Positions 53,446 through 61,494 of a DNA stretch of 64,000 nt are shown here, one piece after another. The notes under the pieces were generated by a model. That model was not told where the DNA came from. It searched no databases and saw nothing but the letters and a program-made list of their open reading frames with translations. The stretch is from JACPFJ01 sp036504875 (GTDB lineage Bacteria; Desulfobacterota; Desulfuromonadia; Geobacterales; Pseudopelobacteraceae): the NCBI GenBank assembly GCA_036504875.1, contig DASXUK010000003.1, positions 1 to 64,000 of the forward strand. Reading direction: 5' to 3'. The translations under genes were made by a program, and so were the position numbers. Within the stretch, counting starts at the first letter, position 1. Each line of letters begins with the position of its first letter.

Positions 53446-54756
53446 ATGCAGGTTACTGTCGAAGCGTTAAATACCGTCACAAAAAAAGTTAGCATAGAAA
53501 TTCCGGCTGAACAGGTTGACACTGAGATCGAAAAGGTCTATGCGGGCATTCAAAAAAAGGCCAAATTACAAGGTTTTCGTCCAGGCAAAGCCCCTATGCA
53601 GCTTGTCAAGCGAACCTATAAAGACACCATGCGTGACGAGGTAATGCGACGTTTCTATGACCAAACCCTCTTTAAGGCGTTAAACGACAACAAAATTGAT
53701 CCGGTTGATTCCCCTACCATAGAAAGTGATATTCTTGAGCCGGGGTCTCCCTTCAAATATAGTGCAGTTGTCGAGATCATGCCGGAGGTCCATCTCAGCG
53801 ATTACACCGCCATCTCGGTTACTAAGGAAAAAATCAATTTTAACCCCGAAGCAACCGAGAGTGAACTGAAACGGATGCAGGAGAGTATGGCTCAGCTTAT
53901 TCCTTTAAGCGAAGGCGCAGCAGCCGAAAATGGACATGTCGTTACCGTCGATTATACTTTCGAGGTTGATGGACATCCTGAGGAGACTTCCAACGCCGAA
54001 GACACCACGATTGAAATAGGGGCTGATCGCTTTATGCCCGATTTTGAAAAACAGCTGATCGGGATGAAATGCGGAGAAACCAAAGAAATACGCGTGACTT
54101 TGCCAGAAGGATACCGCAATCCTGAAGTTGCCGGAAATGAAGGTGTTTTTCAGACAGTAGTCAAAGAGATCAAGTGCAAGGAACTGCCTGAGATGGATGA
54201 TGAATTCGCTCAGCAGTTTGGAGAATTCGAAACAATAGAACAGTTGCGCACAAAGATGGTAGAATATCAGCAGAAGCAAGAGATAGACCGCATTGAGAGC
54301 GACTTAAAAGAGCGTATTATTAAGGTTTTAATTGAGAAAAACCCTTTGGATGTGCCTCAGTCGATGGTCAAACGTCAGCTCGATTACATGCTTGAAAACC
54401 TCAAAAACCGCCTCAAAAGCCAGCGCATGTCCATTGAGATGATGGGGCTTGACGAAGAGGGTTTTCGTCTTCGCTTCCGCGAATCTGCCGAAGATAAAGT
54501 CAAGGGTGGCCTGTTGCTCTTGGCATTGGTGGAAAAAGAAAACCTGACGGTCAATGATGAAGACCTGGCACTGCGCTACGAACAGTTTGCCGCCGGCAAT
54601 CCAGACATGCTGGGCCGGATGAAAGAATATTATTCAAAAAATACAAATGCTTTTAACTCCCTTACAGCAGAAATAAAAGAAGATAAGGCCATTCGGTTCT
54701 TACTTGATAATGCTGTTATTACTGAAGTTGAATCATCCGAACCGAAACAGGCATAA
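53446..54756 (+). CDS. tig: Trigger factor
   Basis: 436 residues. Ribosome-bound chaperone and peptidyl-prolyl isomerase. N-terminal ribosome-binding domain with GFRPGKAPMQLVKR (about residue 44, the ribosome signature FRxGK), FKBP-like domain (about 150-240, GHVVTVDYTFEVDG), and long C-terminal helical arms. GGAGAGG precedes the ATG. First of tig-clpP-clpX. Confidence 0.96.
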   Translation: MQVTVEALNTVTKKVSIEIPAEQVDTEIEKVYAGIQKKAKLQGFRPGKAPMQLVKRTYKDTMRDEVMRRFYDQTLFKALNDNKIDPVDSPTIESDILEPGSPFKYSAVVEIMPEVHLSDYTAISVTKEKINFNPEATESELKRMQESMAQLIPLSEGAAAENGHVVTVDYTFEVDGHPEETSNAEDTTIEIGADRFMPDFEKQLIGMKCGETKEIRVTLPEGYRNPEVAGNEGVFQTVVKEIKCKELPEMDDEFAQQFGEFETIEQLRTKMVEYQQKQEIDRIESDLKERIIKVLIEKNPLDVPQSMVKRQLDYMLENLKNRLKSQRMSIEMMGLDEEGFRLRFRESAEDKVKGGLLLLALVEKENLTVNDEDLALRYEQFAAGNPDMLGRMKEYYSKNTNAFNSLTAEIKEDKAIRFLLDNAVITEVESSEPKQA

Positions 54757-54771
54757 AACAAGGAAAAATTA

Positions 54772-55371
54772 ATGTATATTCCGATAGTAGTTGAACAAAG
54801 TGGCAGGGGTGAACGCTCTTATGACATCTATTCGCGCCTGTTAAAAGAAAGAATTATTTTTCTAGGTGGTGGTGTAGATGATCAAGTAGCCAATCTCATC
54901 ATTGCCCAAATGTTATTTCTTGAAGCAGAAGATGCCGATAAAGATATTCATTTTTACATTAATTCGCCGGGTGGAGTAGTAACTGCCGGCATGGCAATTT
55001 TCGATACCATGCGTTATATAAAGTCCCCTGTTTCAACAATTTGCGTGGGACAGGCCGCCTCCATGGGAGCATTCCTTTTGGCAGCTGGAGAGAAGGGCAA
55101 ACGTTTTAGCCTGGATCATTCCAGAATAATGATCCATCAACCTTTGGGTGGCTTCCAGGGTCAGGCAAGCGATATCCATATTCATGCCAAGGAAATTCTT
55201 CGCATGAAGGATGAGCTGAATGCGATCCTTGGCGAACTAACCGGACAGAACGTGGAAAAAGTAGCTGCGGACACGGAACGTGATTATTTTATGTCTGCCA
55301 AAGAAGCTACGGAATATGGACTTATTGACGCCATAGTAACCAGAAAATCGGCGATTGGAGGTGCTTCATGA
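54772..55371 (+). CDS. clpP: ATP-dependent Clp protease proteolytic subunit
   Basis: 199 residues. Serine protease that forms a 14-mer with ClpX. Catalytic Ser in GQAASMGAFLLA, His in SRIMIHQPLGGFQGQASDI, Asp later in the STERDYFMSA region. Complete. Lies 15 nt after tig; its stop overlaps the clpX start by 4 nt. Confidence 0.97.
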   Translation: MYIPIVVEQSGRGERSYDIYSRLLKERIIFLGGGVDDQVANLIIAQMLFLEAEDADKDIHFYINSPGGVVTAGMAIFDTMRYIKSPVSTICVGQAASMGAFLLAAGEKGKRFSLDHSRIMIHQPLGGFQGQASDIHIHAKEILRMKDELNAILGELTGQNVEKVAADTERDYFMSAKEATEYGLIDAIVTRKSAIGGAS

Positions 55372-56627
55372 GCCGCAGAGACAACAACCAGGAAAACCTG
55401 ACCTGCTCATTTTGCGGAAAGAGCCAGGAAGAAGTAAAAAAACTCATAGCTGGCCCCGCCGTATATATCTGTGACGAATGTATCGAGCTCTGCAATGATA
55501 TCATTGCTGAAGAGATAAAAATGGAGGAGACCCTGGGGCCTGATCTCAAAAAGCTCCCCAAGCCTCTAGAGATCAAAGAAATACTCGATGAATACGTAAT
55601 AGGCCAGGAACGCGCTAAAAAAGTTCTTTCAGTAGCGGTTTATAACCACTACAAGCGCATCGAAACCGGCCTTAAGCCGGGTGATGTTGAAATGCAGAAA
55701 AGCAACATCCTGTTGCTGGGCCCGACCGGCTCAGGTAAAACCTTGTTGGCACAGACCCTGGCCCGCATACTGAAAGTGCCTTTTGCCATGGCTGATGCCA
55801 CCAATCTTACCGAGGCTGGCTATGTCGGCGAGGATGTCGAGAATATAATTCTAAGTCTTCTACAAGCAGCGGATTATGACGTAGAGCGCGCTCAAAAAGG
55901 GATCGTCTATATTGACGAGATTGATAAGATTGCACGCAAAACAGATTCACCTTCGATTACACGTGATGTATCCGGCGAAGGGGTTCAACAGGCGCTACTT
56001 AAAATCATAGAAGGCACCGTTGCCAGCATTCCTCCCAAAGGCGGGCGCAAGCACCCTCAGCAGGAGTTCATGAAAGTTGACACCACTAACATACTGTTTA
56101 TTTGCGGTGGTGCTTTTGCCGGGTTAGAAAGCATAATCCAACAACGGATCGGCATGAAAAGCCTCGGTTTTGGAGCAGACGTAAAAAAACGCGAGGAAAA
56201 GAAACTCGGTGAACTGCTTAACAATGTAAGGCCTGAGGATCTTCTAAAGTATGGCTATATTCCTGAATTCATCGGCAGGTTGCCAATGTTGGCGACACTT
56301 ACCGAACTGGATGAGGACGCCATGGTTCAGATTCTGAAAGAGCCTAAAAACGCACTTGTAAAGCAATATCAGAAACTCTTTGATCTGGAAGGGGTTCGCC
56401 TAAGGTTTACAGACGGCTCTCTGGTTGCTGTTGCCAAAGAAGCTCTGAAACGTAATACCGGTGCCCGTGGATTGCGCTCGATCCTCGAAAATTCTATGCT
56501 GGATATTATGTATGAAGTACCTTCACAACCTAATGTAAAGGAAGTTGTGATCAGCGAAGACGTGATTTATCATAAAGAAAAACCGATCGTTGTTTATGAA
56601 CAACAACCGGTAAGCGATGCTGCTTAA
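55368..56627 (+). CDS. clpX: ATP-dependent Clp protease ATPase subunit ClpX
   Basis: 419 residues. N-terminal zinc-binding domain CSFCGKSQ...CDECIELC (about 15-40), Walker A GPTGSGKTLLAQTL, Walker B IVYIDEIDKIARK, sensor region, and the ClpP-contacting LGF loop (MKSLGFGA). It unfolds substrates and feeds them to ClpP. The lon gene, which often follows clpX and precedes hup, is absent here. Confidence 0.97.
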   Translation: MSRRDNNQENLTCSFCGKSQEEVKKLIAGPAVYICDECIELCNDIIAEEIKMEETLGPDLKKLPKPLEIKEILDEYVIGQERAKKVLSVAVYNHYKRIETGLKPGDVEMQKSNILLLGPTGSGKTLLAQTLARILKVPFAMADATNLTEAGYVGEDVENIILSLLQAADYDVERAQKGIVYIDEIDKIARKTDSPSITRDVSGEGVQQALLKIIEGTVASIPPKGGRKHPQQEFMKVDTTNILFICGGAFAGLESIIQQRIGMKSLGFGADVKKREEKKLGELLNNVRPEDLLKYGYIPEFIGRLPMLATLTELDEDAMVQILKEPKNALVKQYQKLFDLEGVRLRFTDGSLVAVAKEALKRNTGARGLRSILENSMLDIMYEVPSQPNVKEVVISEDVIYHKEKPIVVYEQQPVSDAA

Positions 56628-56762
56628 GCTTATTACTAAATCTTCTTTACAATCAGATAATTACGGATATTTGACTGTTGAATAGATTGTGCAATAATTT
56701 TATTAAATTAAACATAAATGTCTCCAATAGCCCATAAACTCCATGTTTGCGAGAAAATTTAC

Positions 56763-56790
56763 TTGACAGCTCCTGAACTAATCTGATAAA
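56763..56790 (+). promoter_or_regulatory. Predicted promoter of hup
   Basis: Perfect TTGACA (56763-56768), 16-bp spacer, GATAAA (56785-56790). It stands about 45 nt before the hup start, in the 207-nt spacer after clpX, which otherwise shows only A/T-rich sequence. Confidence 0.55.
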
Positions 56791-56834
56791 CACTGACTCG
56801 CCTTGTATCACCATTAATTTTCAGGAGGTGTAAT

Positions 56835-57116
56835 GTGACAAAAGCAGAACTGATAAGTGCTGTAGCAGAACAAGCAGGACTCAAAAAAGTTGAAGCTGAG
56901 AAAGCAGTTGCAGCTTTCATCGCATCCGTAACTGTTGCCCTCAAAAAAGGCGACAAGCTGAGCCTCGTTGGCTTTGGCACCTTTACCACCGCCAAGCGTG
57001 CTGCCCGTAAAGGACAGAATCCGCAGACCGGCAAAAAGATTAACATTCCTGCTGCTACCGTGCCTAAATTTAAGCCTGGTAAAACCTTGAAAGAGGCTGT
57101 CAACAGCAAGAAGTAA
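56835..57116 (+). CDS. hup: HU family DNA-binding protein
   Basis: 93 residues from a GTG start (AGGAGG 6 nt upstream). Histone-like dimer that bends DNA. Typical HU: MTKAELISAVAEQAGLKKVEAEKAV, then GFGTFTTAKRAARKGQNPQTGKKINIPAATVPKFKPGKTLKEAV, the flexible arm RxGxNPxTG being intact. Has its own promoter; two tRNA genes follow. Confidence 0.96.
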   Translation: MTKAELISAVAEQAGLKKVEAEKAVAAFIASVTVALKKGDKLSLVGFGTFTTAKRAARKGQNPQTGKKINIPAATVPKFKPGKTLKEAVNSKK

Positions 57117-57139
57117 TAAGTACTGGTTTAAAGATGTAG

Positions 57140-57216
57140 GGGGTTGTAGCTCAGTCGGTTAGAGTGCCAGCCTGTCACGCTGGAAGTCGCGGGTTCGAGC
57201 CCCGTCAACCCCGCCA
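57140..57216 (+). tRNA. tRNA-Asp (anticodon GTC)
   Basis: Acceptor GGGGTTG/CAACCCC, anticodon stem CCAGC/GCTGG around CTGTCAC (anticodon GTC), T loop GGTTCGAGC, CCA encoded. 77 nt. Confidence 0.96.
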
Positions 57217-57225
57217 AAAAAATTA

Positions 57226-57301
57226 GGGCGAATAGCTCAGCTGGGAGAGCGCCAGCCTTACAAGCTGGATGTCACAGGTTCGATCCCTGTTTCGCCCACC
57301 A
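57226..57301 (+). tRNA. tRNA-Val (anticodon TAC)
   Basis: Acceptor GGGCGAA/TTCGCCC, anticodon stem CCAGC/GCTGG around CTTACAA (anticodon TAC), T loop GGTTCGATC, CCA encoded. Follows tRNA-Asp by 9 nt and is probably co-transcribed with it. Confidence 0.96.
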
Positions 57302-57319
57302 AATTAAGTAGTAGATATT

Positions 57320-57351
57320 AGGGTTAGCCAGAAATGGCTAACCCTTTTTTT
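57320..57351 (+). terminator. Rho-independent terminator after the tRNA pair
   Basis: Ten-bp stem GGGTTAGCCA with its complement, a GAAA tetraloop and a run of seven T. Strong. Confidence 0.92.
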
Positions 57352-57497
57352 GTTGTGTGACTAATCATCCTAACTCCTCTCCGCTTACTAAATATACCTG
57401 ACACGCAGTATTCATTAACCTCGACTTTCCCGTCCCTCTCTAAAATCAATATGAAACAACCAATGTTCCATATTATTTTTTCGAACCTTTTGGGTGT

Positions 57498-57525
57498 TTG
57501 ACATAAGCCAATTTGATTATAGACT
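57498..57525 (+). promoter_or_regulatory. Possible promoter of the sensory gene cluster
   Basis: Perfect TTGACA (57498-57503), 16-bp spacer, TAGACT (57520-57525). It lies in the 310-nt gene-free stretch 57352-57661, about 135 nt before the PhnD-like gene. I found no -24/-12 site in this stretch. Confidence 0.45.
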
Positions 57526-57661
57526 TAAGTTATCTCTAATTTTCTTATTTTCTTTTTCCAGAAACGCTTGATTAGCACCCGCTGGTTCTTTTGGGTTTGC
57601 AGCGAACAAATTATCGAAATGAAGGAGCAACGGTCAGATATGCCGGGTAAGGAGGTTAGGC

Positions 57662-58543
57662 GTGGTAAAGCAGAAAACTTTAGCGATCTTTGCTTTCATC
57701 CAGTTAGTTCTGTATCCACAGCTTTGTCTCGTTATGGAAAAGCCGGTGGTCGGCTTCTGCGTAAGCCAATTTTACAGCCCGCTTGTAATGTATAAACGCT
57801 ACCAACCCCTGATGGACTACTTAAGCGACCACACCCCTTACCACTTTGAATTAATCATCTGCCGAAGTAATCGTGAGGCCTTAAAACTTTTAAAAAAAGG
57901 GACAGCACAGATTCTTCTACTAGACGACCTTGCTGTCTTGGAAGCCCATGAAAAACTTCAGGCGTTACCCATTCTTAAGCCACTCAATTCGTATGGCCAA
58001 CCTTATTTCAGAAGCGCAATTGTTGTAGCCGACAAATCAGCTATAAGAAAATTAAGGGATTTAAAAGGAAAAAATATCGCCTTTGGACCTCATCATTCTA
58101 CCCAAGGAAATCTTTTCCCACGAAGTTTATTGAAAAAGAACGGTATTAGCCTTGGTGATCTCAGCTCGTACAAATATTTGAATACAGATGAAGCCATAGT
58201 TAAATCCCTGCTGACCGGAAACAGTGACGCCGGCGCCCTGGTCGATGTGGTTGCGGAAAAATATGTCAATCGAGGACTCCGCATTATTGCCTATACCGAA
58301 CCTATTCCGACCTCTCCGATCCTGGTTCGAAAGGAAGCATATAATCTAATAGCCCCAACAGTCATGTCAGCCTTGCTCAACATTAAAAGAAACAGTTCAA
58401 CCGATGAACTTATGGAGCAGTGGGATATGAAGATCAGATATGGCTTTGTACCGGCAAAGATAGCTGATTACCAGCAGGACATCCGTTTTATCAAGTCGGT
58501 TTCAACAGGGTGCGGTAAAGCATGTCATAAAGCTGGTGGCTAA
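57662..58543 (+). CDS. PhnD-like periplasmic binding protein with C-terminal CX3CH motif
   Basis: 293 residues from a GTG start (AAGGAGG 6 nt upstream). An N-terminal signal-like hydrophobic segment (LAIFAFIQLVLYPQLCLV) is followed by the two lobes of a phosphate/phosphonate-type binding protein: VGFCVSQFYSPLVMYKRYQPLMDYLS, RSNREALKLLKKGTAQILLLDDLAVL, LRDLKGKNIAFGPHHSTQGNLFPRSLL and DAGALVDVVAEKYV. It ends with GCGKACHKAGG, containing CX3CH (Cys284, Cys288, His289), a known non-standard heme c attachment pattern. No ABC permease adjoins; instead a kinase starts at the next base, suggesting a ligand-sensing, not transport, role. Ligand unknown. Confidence 0.8.
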   Translation: MVKQKTLAIFAFIQLVLYPQLCLVMEKPVVGFCVSQFYSPLVMYKRYQPLMDYLSDHTPYHFELIICRSNREALKLLKKGTAQILLLDDLAVLEAHEKLQALPILKPLNSYGQPYFRSAIVVADKSAIRKLRDLKGKNIAFGPHHSTQGNLFPRSLLKKNGISLGDLSSYKYLNTDEAIVKSLLTGNSDAGALVDVVAEKYVNRGLRIIAYTEPIPTSPILVRKEAYNLIAPTVMSALLNIKRNSSTDELMEQWDMKIRYGFVPAKIADYQQDIRFIKSVSTGCGKACHKAGG

Positions 58544-60022
58544 ATGTTGGGGATTAAATACAAATTTGCATTGGCAGCAACCCTTATCGTGGCGCTTTCA
58601 TCCCTTACATGGGGCGGCTGGATTATGCACAACGAAAAAAAACTGCTTTTGGAAAACCTTAATAACAAGGGCATCTTAGTTGTCACCTCATTTAAAGAAA
58701 TAATCATATCCAGCATATTAGAAGAAGAATTTGGCAACGGAGAGGTCAACGGCTCGCTTGACAACATTATTGAAACAATAGTCCACAACAACAGATATGG
58801 AACCGCTTATGCCTATGTTTCAGATCCTGCCGGGACTGTGCTGGCACATAGTAATCTGGGCGAGTTCGGAAAGATTTACGATGATCCACTTGCAGCTGAG
58901 GCGTTGACAAAGGAAAGCCTGCAGCAAAGATTTGTCGGGGATATCCAGGATGAGAAGGCGGTACTTGATTTAGCTATGCCGCTTAATGTGCATGGAAAAA
59001 AATGGGGGGTGCTCAGGGTCGGCTTGTCACTAAAGCCGCTGCATGAACAGCTGGATTATCAGCGAGGTATTATATTGTCGTTATCATTAATCATTTTTCT
59101 TGTGGAAGCGGCGGTCTTCTATTTGATGGGCCTCAACCTGGCGTATCCTCTTCAGGAATTGGCTGGTGCCATGGCGGTCGTAGATCATTCTATTCCGAAT
59201 ACTCCTCTAAGGATCAAAAGAATTGACGAGATCGGTATTTTGCAAAAAAGTTTCCGTTCAATGCTGGTCCGATTAAAGCGTAGCGAATCAGACCGGCATC
59301 GGGCAGTAATCTCACTTATTCAGTCCGAGAAACTGGCTACCATTGGCAAACTTGTGGCGGGCGTAGCACATGAAGTAAATACCCCATTAGCAGCCATGGT
59401 CAGCTGCATTTACAACCTGAAACAGGTTGAGTCCTTTAAAAAAAGAGAAGAGCTTGACCTTCTTAAACAGGCGTGCGGCCAGATCGAAAATATTGTCCGG
59501 CAATTACTGGATTTCAGCCGTGCCGGTCAACTGATGCCGGAACCGGTCAAAAGTGATTTATTTTTTCGGGAGATAACAGCAATGGCGGCGATGGCTCTCA
59601 GAAATCGGGCGGTTGCATTTGAAACAAAAGATCTGTGTGACCCGCCACAGATTTTGAATATCGACAAATCCAAACTAACTCAGGTTGCCCTGGATATCCT
59701 GATGAACGCAGCCGATGCTTCGCCCGCTGGAGGAATTATAGGAGTCAAAGCATACATTGAGGACGAAGCGTACTGTTTGGCCATCAAGGACAATGGAAAA
59801 GGTGTACCGCCCGAACAGCAGGAAAAAATCTTCGATCTTTTTTATACGATGAAGGCTTCTGGAAAAGGGAATGGCATTGGGCTGGCAATTAGCAAGAACA
59901 TTGTAGATATGCATTGCGGAACCATTCTTCTCAACAGCAAACAAGACGAGACCGTTTTTACTGTAGTTATCCCTATAAATATAGAGAAGACCTATGAACT
60001 TGGTGAAAATTCTTATTGTTGA
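58544..60022 (+). CDS. Membrane sensor histidine kinase
   Basis: 492 residues, starting at the base after the binding protein's stop. Two transmembrane helices (about 8-28 and 176-199) bound a periplasmic sensor domain of roughly 145 residues; then HAMP (about 200-255), a HisKA dimerisation domain with the phospho-acceptor His276 in VAHEVNTPLAAM, and a HATPase domain with N box (LMNAADA), G1 (IKDNGKGVPPE) and G2 (GKGNGIGLAIS). The sensor is Cache-like in predicted layout, by inference. Overlaps the regulator gene by 29 nt. It would phosphorylate the adjacent NtrC-type regulator. Confidence 0.92.
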   Translation: MLGIKYKFALAATLIVALSSLTWGGWIMHNEKKLLLENLNNKGILVVTSFKEIIISSILEEEFGNGEVNGSLDNIIETIVHNNRYGTAYAYVSDPAGTVLAHSNLGEFGKIYDDPLAAEALTKESLQQRFVGDIQDEKAVLDLAMPLNVHGKKWGVLRVGLSLKPLHEQLDYQRGIILSLSLIIFLVEAAVFYLMGLNLAYPLQELAGAMAVVDHSIPNTPLRIKRIDEIGILQKSFRSMLVRLKRSESDRHRAVISLIQSEKLATIGKLVAGVAHEVNTPLAAMVSCIYNLKQVESFKKREELDLLKQACGQIENIVRQLLDFSRAGQLMPEPVKSDLFFREITAMAAMALRNRAVAFETKDLCDPPQILNIDKSKLTQVALDILMNAADASPAGGIIGVKAYIEDEAYCLAIKDNGKGVPPEQQEKIFDLFYTMKASGKGNGIGLAISKNIVDMHCGTILLNSKQDETVFTVVIPINIEKTYELGENSYC

Positions 60023-61346
60023 CGACGAGCCTGTTTTTGGTAGACCGCTGACAATCGCGCTTGAAAATGCTGGTTTCGCTGTCCGTTATGCAGAAAACGG
60101 CGCTGCCGCCCTGGAAGCAGTTTACGAGGAGCGTTTCGATGTGCTTCTTGAAGACCTGCATTTGCCGGATGCAAACGGTTTGGACATCCTTAAAGAGGTC
60201 CTTGCCAAGAATCGCGCTTGCAAAGCACTCGTAATGACCGGTTTCGGGACAATAGAAAATGCCGTGGAAGCAATGAAAATCGGAGCATTTGATTTTCTGA
60301 TCAAGCCATTCCCTCTGGAATCCTTGTTTTTGAAATTACAGCGAGTGATCGACTTCAAGAATTCTGAAAAACATCTAAGTGAGTTTGGTGAAGAGGCTGA
60401 TGACGAAAGCCGGATACTAACTAAAAGTCCGGCCATGCAGGATATCCTGAAAAAATCCAGAGCGGTGGCCTGTACGGATGCAACGGTCCTGATTACGGGC
60501 GAAAGCGGTACGGGCAAAGAGTTATTAACCGACTATATCCACGCCCATAGCTCGAGGAAAGATAATCACTGCATCAAGGTCAATTGTGCGGCCATTCCTG
60601 AAACGCTATTGGAAAGTGAACTGTTCGGGGTAGAGCGAGGAGCTTACACGGATGCTCACCAAACCCGAAAGGGATACATTGAGATGGCCGATAAAGGCAC
60701 CCTGTTTCTAGATGAAGTGGGTGAATTGCCGCTCAGAATGCAAGCCAAATTTCTAAGAGCTCTGGATGAAAGGACCATTTACCGGGTAGGCGGCAATCAG
60801 TCGCGCAAAGTGGATTTTCGTCTGGTTGTTGCAACCAATCGCCATTTGGAAAAGATGGTTGAGGCGAATCAGTTTAGAAGCGACCTTTTTTTCAGGCTCA
60901 ACGTGGTGCCGCTCAGTATACCGCCGTTACGTGAACGGCGTGAGGATATCCCTTTGCTGATCGCATACTTTCTAAAACATTACAAGCCAGCAAATGAACG
61001 GAGGCTTGTCACGCTGACCCCGGATGCCCTTGACGCCCTCTGCAACTACACCTATCCAGGCAATATCAGGGAACTTAAAAACATCATTGAGCAGCTATCG
61101 GTCTTATATCCCGGCCAAAGGGTTTCGCGGCGACACCTAGTCAAGCCTTTGCATGAAACCAGCATTGCCAATACCCTTTTCGTGAATTTTACAGTTGGTA
61201 AACCACTGAAAATAGCAGTGGCGGAGTTTGAAAGACGATACATCAATAAAGTCATGCAAAGTGTCGGTGGGCGCAAAAGCCTCAGTGCCAATATTCTTGG
61301 GCTTTCGAGAAAAGTGCTGTGGGAGCGGATCAGCCGCAAGGAATAG
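59994..61346 (+). CDS. NtrC-type sigma-54 response regulator with altered GAFTGA loop
   Basis: 450 residues. Receiver domain (1-120) with acceptor Asp54 in LLEDLHLPD, an AAA+ domain with Walker A GESGTGKEL (about 171), Walker B GTLFLDEVGELP and arginine finger FRSDLFFRLNV, and a C-terminal Fis-type HTH (SANILGLSRKVLWERI). The L1 loop that contacts sigma-54, normally GAFTGA, reads GAYTDA at residues 216-221: the glycine is Asp220. Phe to Tyr is tolerated in this family; the Asp is unusual. It may act with a different sigma factor or in a weakened or specialised way. Cognate partner of the kinase just upstream. Confidence 0.92.
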   Translation: MNLVKILIVDDEPVFGRPLTIALENAGFAVRYAENGAAALEAVYEERFDVLLEDLHLPDANGLDILKEVLAKNRACKALVMTGFGTIENAVEAMKIGAFDFLIKPFPLESLFLKLQRVIDFKNSEKHLSEFGEEADDESRILTKSPAMQDILKKSRAVACTDATVLITGESGTGKELLTDYIHAHSSRKDNHCIKVNCAAIPETLLESELFGVERGAYTDAHQTRKGYIEMADKGTLFLDEVGELPLRMQAKFLRALDERTIYRVGGNQSRKVDFRLVVATNRHLEKMVEANQFRSDLFFRLNVVPLSIPPLRERREDIPLLIAYFLKHYKPANERRLVTLTPDALDALCNYTYPGNIRELKNIIEQLSVLYPGQRVSRRHLVKPLHETSIANTLFVNFTVGKPLKIAVAEFERRYINKVMQSVGGRKSLSANILGLSRKVLWERISRKE

Positions 61347-61494
61347 CTTTCGGAAAAAAAATAAATGCACCTCTTTTAGCATTGAGCAACCAGGAAAGCC
61401 TGCTGTAAGTCTAATTGGCATTCCGGCATCAACTTCCGTGAATATAAACATATACCCCAAATAATAGAGCAGCATGCTCAGCAAGGAAAACCAA

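Noticed and set aside
57568..57795. Short plus-strand frame at the start of the PhnD-like gene
   Set aside because: Out of frame with the binding protein and lacks a start signal; the GTG at 57662 with AAGGAGG is the better gene.
61347..61494. Search for a sigma-54 promoter before the cytochrome gene
   Set aside because: TTGGCAT occurs at about 61420 but the second half-site (GC at the right distance) is missing.
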